Shown here piece by piece: positions 5,109 through 5,262 of a DNA stretch of 5,262 bases; position 1 is the first letter of the stretch; every line of letters begins with the position of its first letter. The DNA comes from JBIKWN01 sp044376365 (GTDB taxonomy: Bacteria; Bdellovibrionota_C; UBA2361; JBIKWN01), in contig JBILLA010000185.1 of NCBI GenBank assembly GCA_044376365.1, positions 1 through 5,262 on the forward strand, read 5' to 3'. The notes beneath the pieces were generated by a model, which had not been told where the DNA came from, did not search any database, and saw only the letters and a program-made list of their open reading frames with translations. The translations under genes and the position numbers were made by a program.

Positions 5109-5262
5109 TTAATGGCGTTTGCCGAAACTTTCTGTAGAGATTTAAATCTTAGATTTTGTAGAGTTTTACCCAATCCAATTGATCAAGGACTTTCACTTGA
5201 AGATCTTCAGATATGGTATTGTTCCGCCTCAGCTGGAAACGAACATTTAAGTATTTCTATAA
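5049..5262 (+). pseudogene. Possible 5'-truncated GNAT N-acetyltransferase, runs off window
   Basis: The frame is open from 5049, after TAA 5046-5048, to the end of the window. Its start resembles GNAT motif A: a beta strand (VIYEIYII), then ARKRQIGTKLMAFAETFCRD, where R-x-x-Q-I-G stands for the acetyl-CoA-binding R/Q-x-x-G-x-G/A with Gln replacing the first Gly, followed by LNLRFCRVLPNPIDQGLSLE and DLQIWYCSA, which looks like the strand and helix ending in W-Y before the last strand. No ATG, GTG or TTG lies upstream in frame, so the acceptor-binding half seems missing. ATG 5112 could start a shorter product of at least 50 residues, but it has no close Shine-Dalgarno and would omit the acetyl-CoA loop. 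If genuine, it is a remnant; identification is from motif memory and modest. Confidence 0.35.

Overview
The window reads as the distal (3') end of a chromosomal integron cassette array joined to a block of ordinary bacterial genes. Four attC recombination sites of 95-98 bp (30-127, 586-680, 2171-2267, 2742-2838) all point the same way. Each is an imperfect inverted repeat with R''/R' core boxes, and each has one unpaired A at the same place in its left stem arm. They bound three complete cassettes, A (122-674), B (675-2261) and C (2262-2832). In each, the R' box that starts the cassette is the exact reverse complement of the R'' box that ends it, as expected if each was once a free circle. No integrase gene is visible; the site orientation puts it to the left, outside the window.

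The cassettes carry three genes I do not recognise: a 130-aa soluble protein with an 8-residue tandem duplication (A), a 361-aa soluble protein behind a long leader (B), and a 150-aa exported protein, possibly a lipoprotein (C). After the last attC no matching R'' box (GCATAAC) appears, so the array probably ends at 2832/2833. The first 150 bp after it encode what looks like a broken piece of the C-terminal linker of an ABC-F (Uup-type) ATPase.

The right half holds a divergent pair: a membrane-anchored LytTR-family transcription regulator (minus strand, 2989-3849) and an MipA/OmpV-family outer-membrane protein (plus strand, 4002-4859). Between them, at 3865-3896, is a direct repeat of CAACCGTTCGTG / CAACCTTCCGTG with a 20-bp period. 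It fits the LytTR binding-site pattern and is the best-supported regulatory site here. The likely circuit is a membrane regulator that senses an envelope signal and controls itself and/or the outer-membrane protein.

The last 400 bp hold remnants: the tail of a minus-strand reading frame followed by a good intrinsic terminator, and a plus-strand frame resembling a 5'-truncated GNAT acetyltransferase that runs off the window. Remnants on both sides of the regulator/porin-like pair suggest a rearranged accessory region.

The MipA/OmpV protein (a Gram-negative outer-membrane family), the LytTR membrane regulator, the attC style and the moderate-to-low GC point to a Gram-negative proteobacterium, probably a marine or aquatic gammaproteobacterium. 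I cannot name the genus. No tRNA, rRNA, CRISPR array or insertion sequence was recognised.
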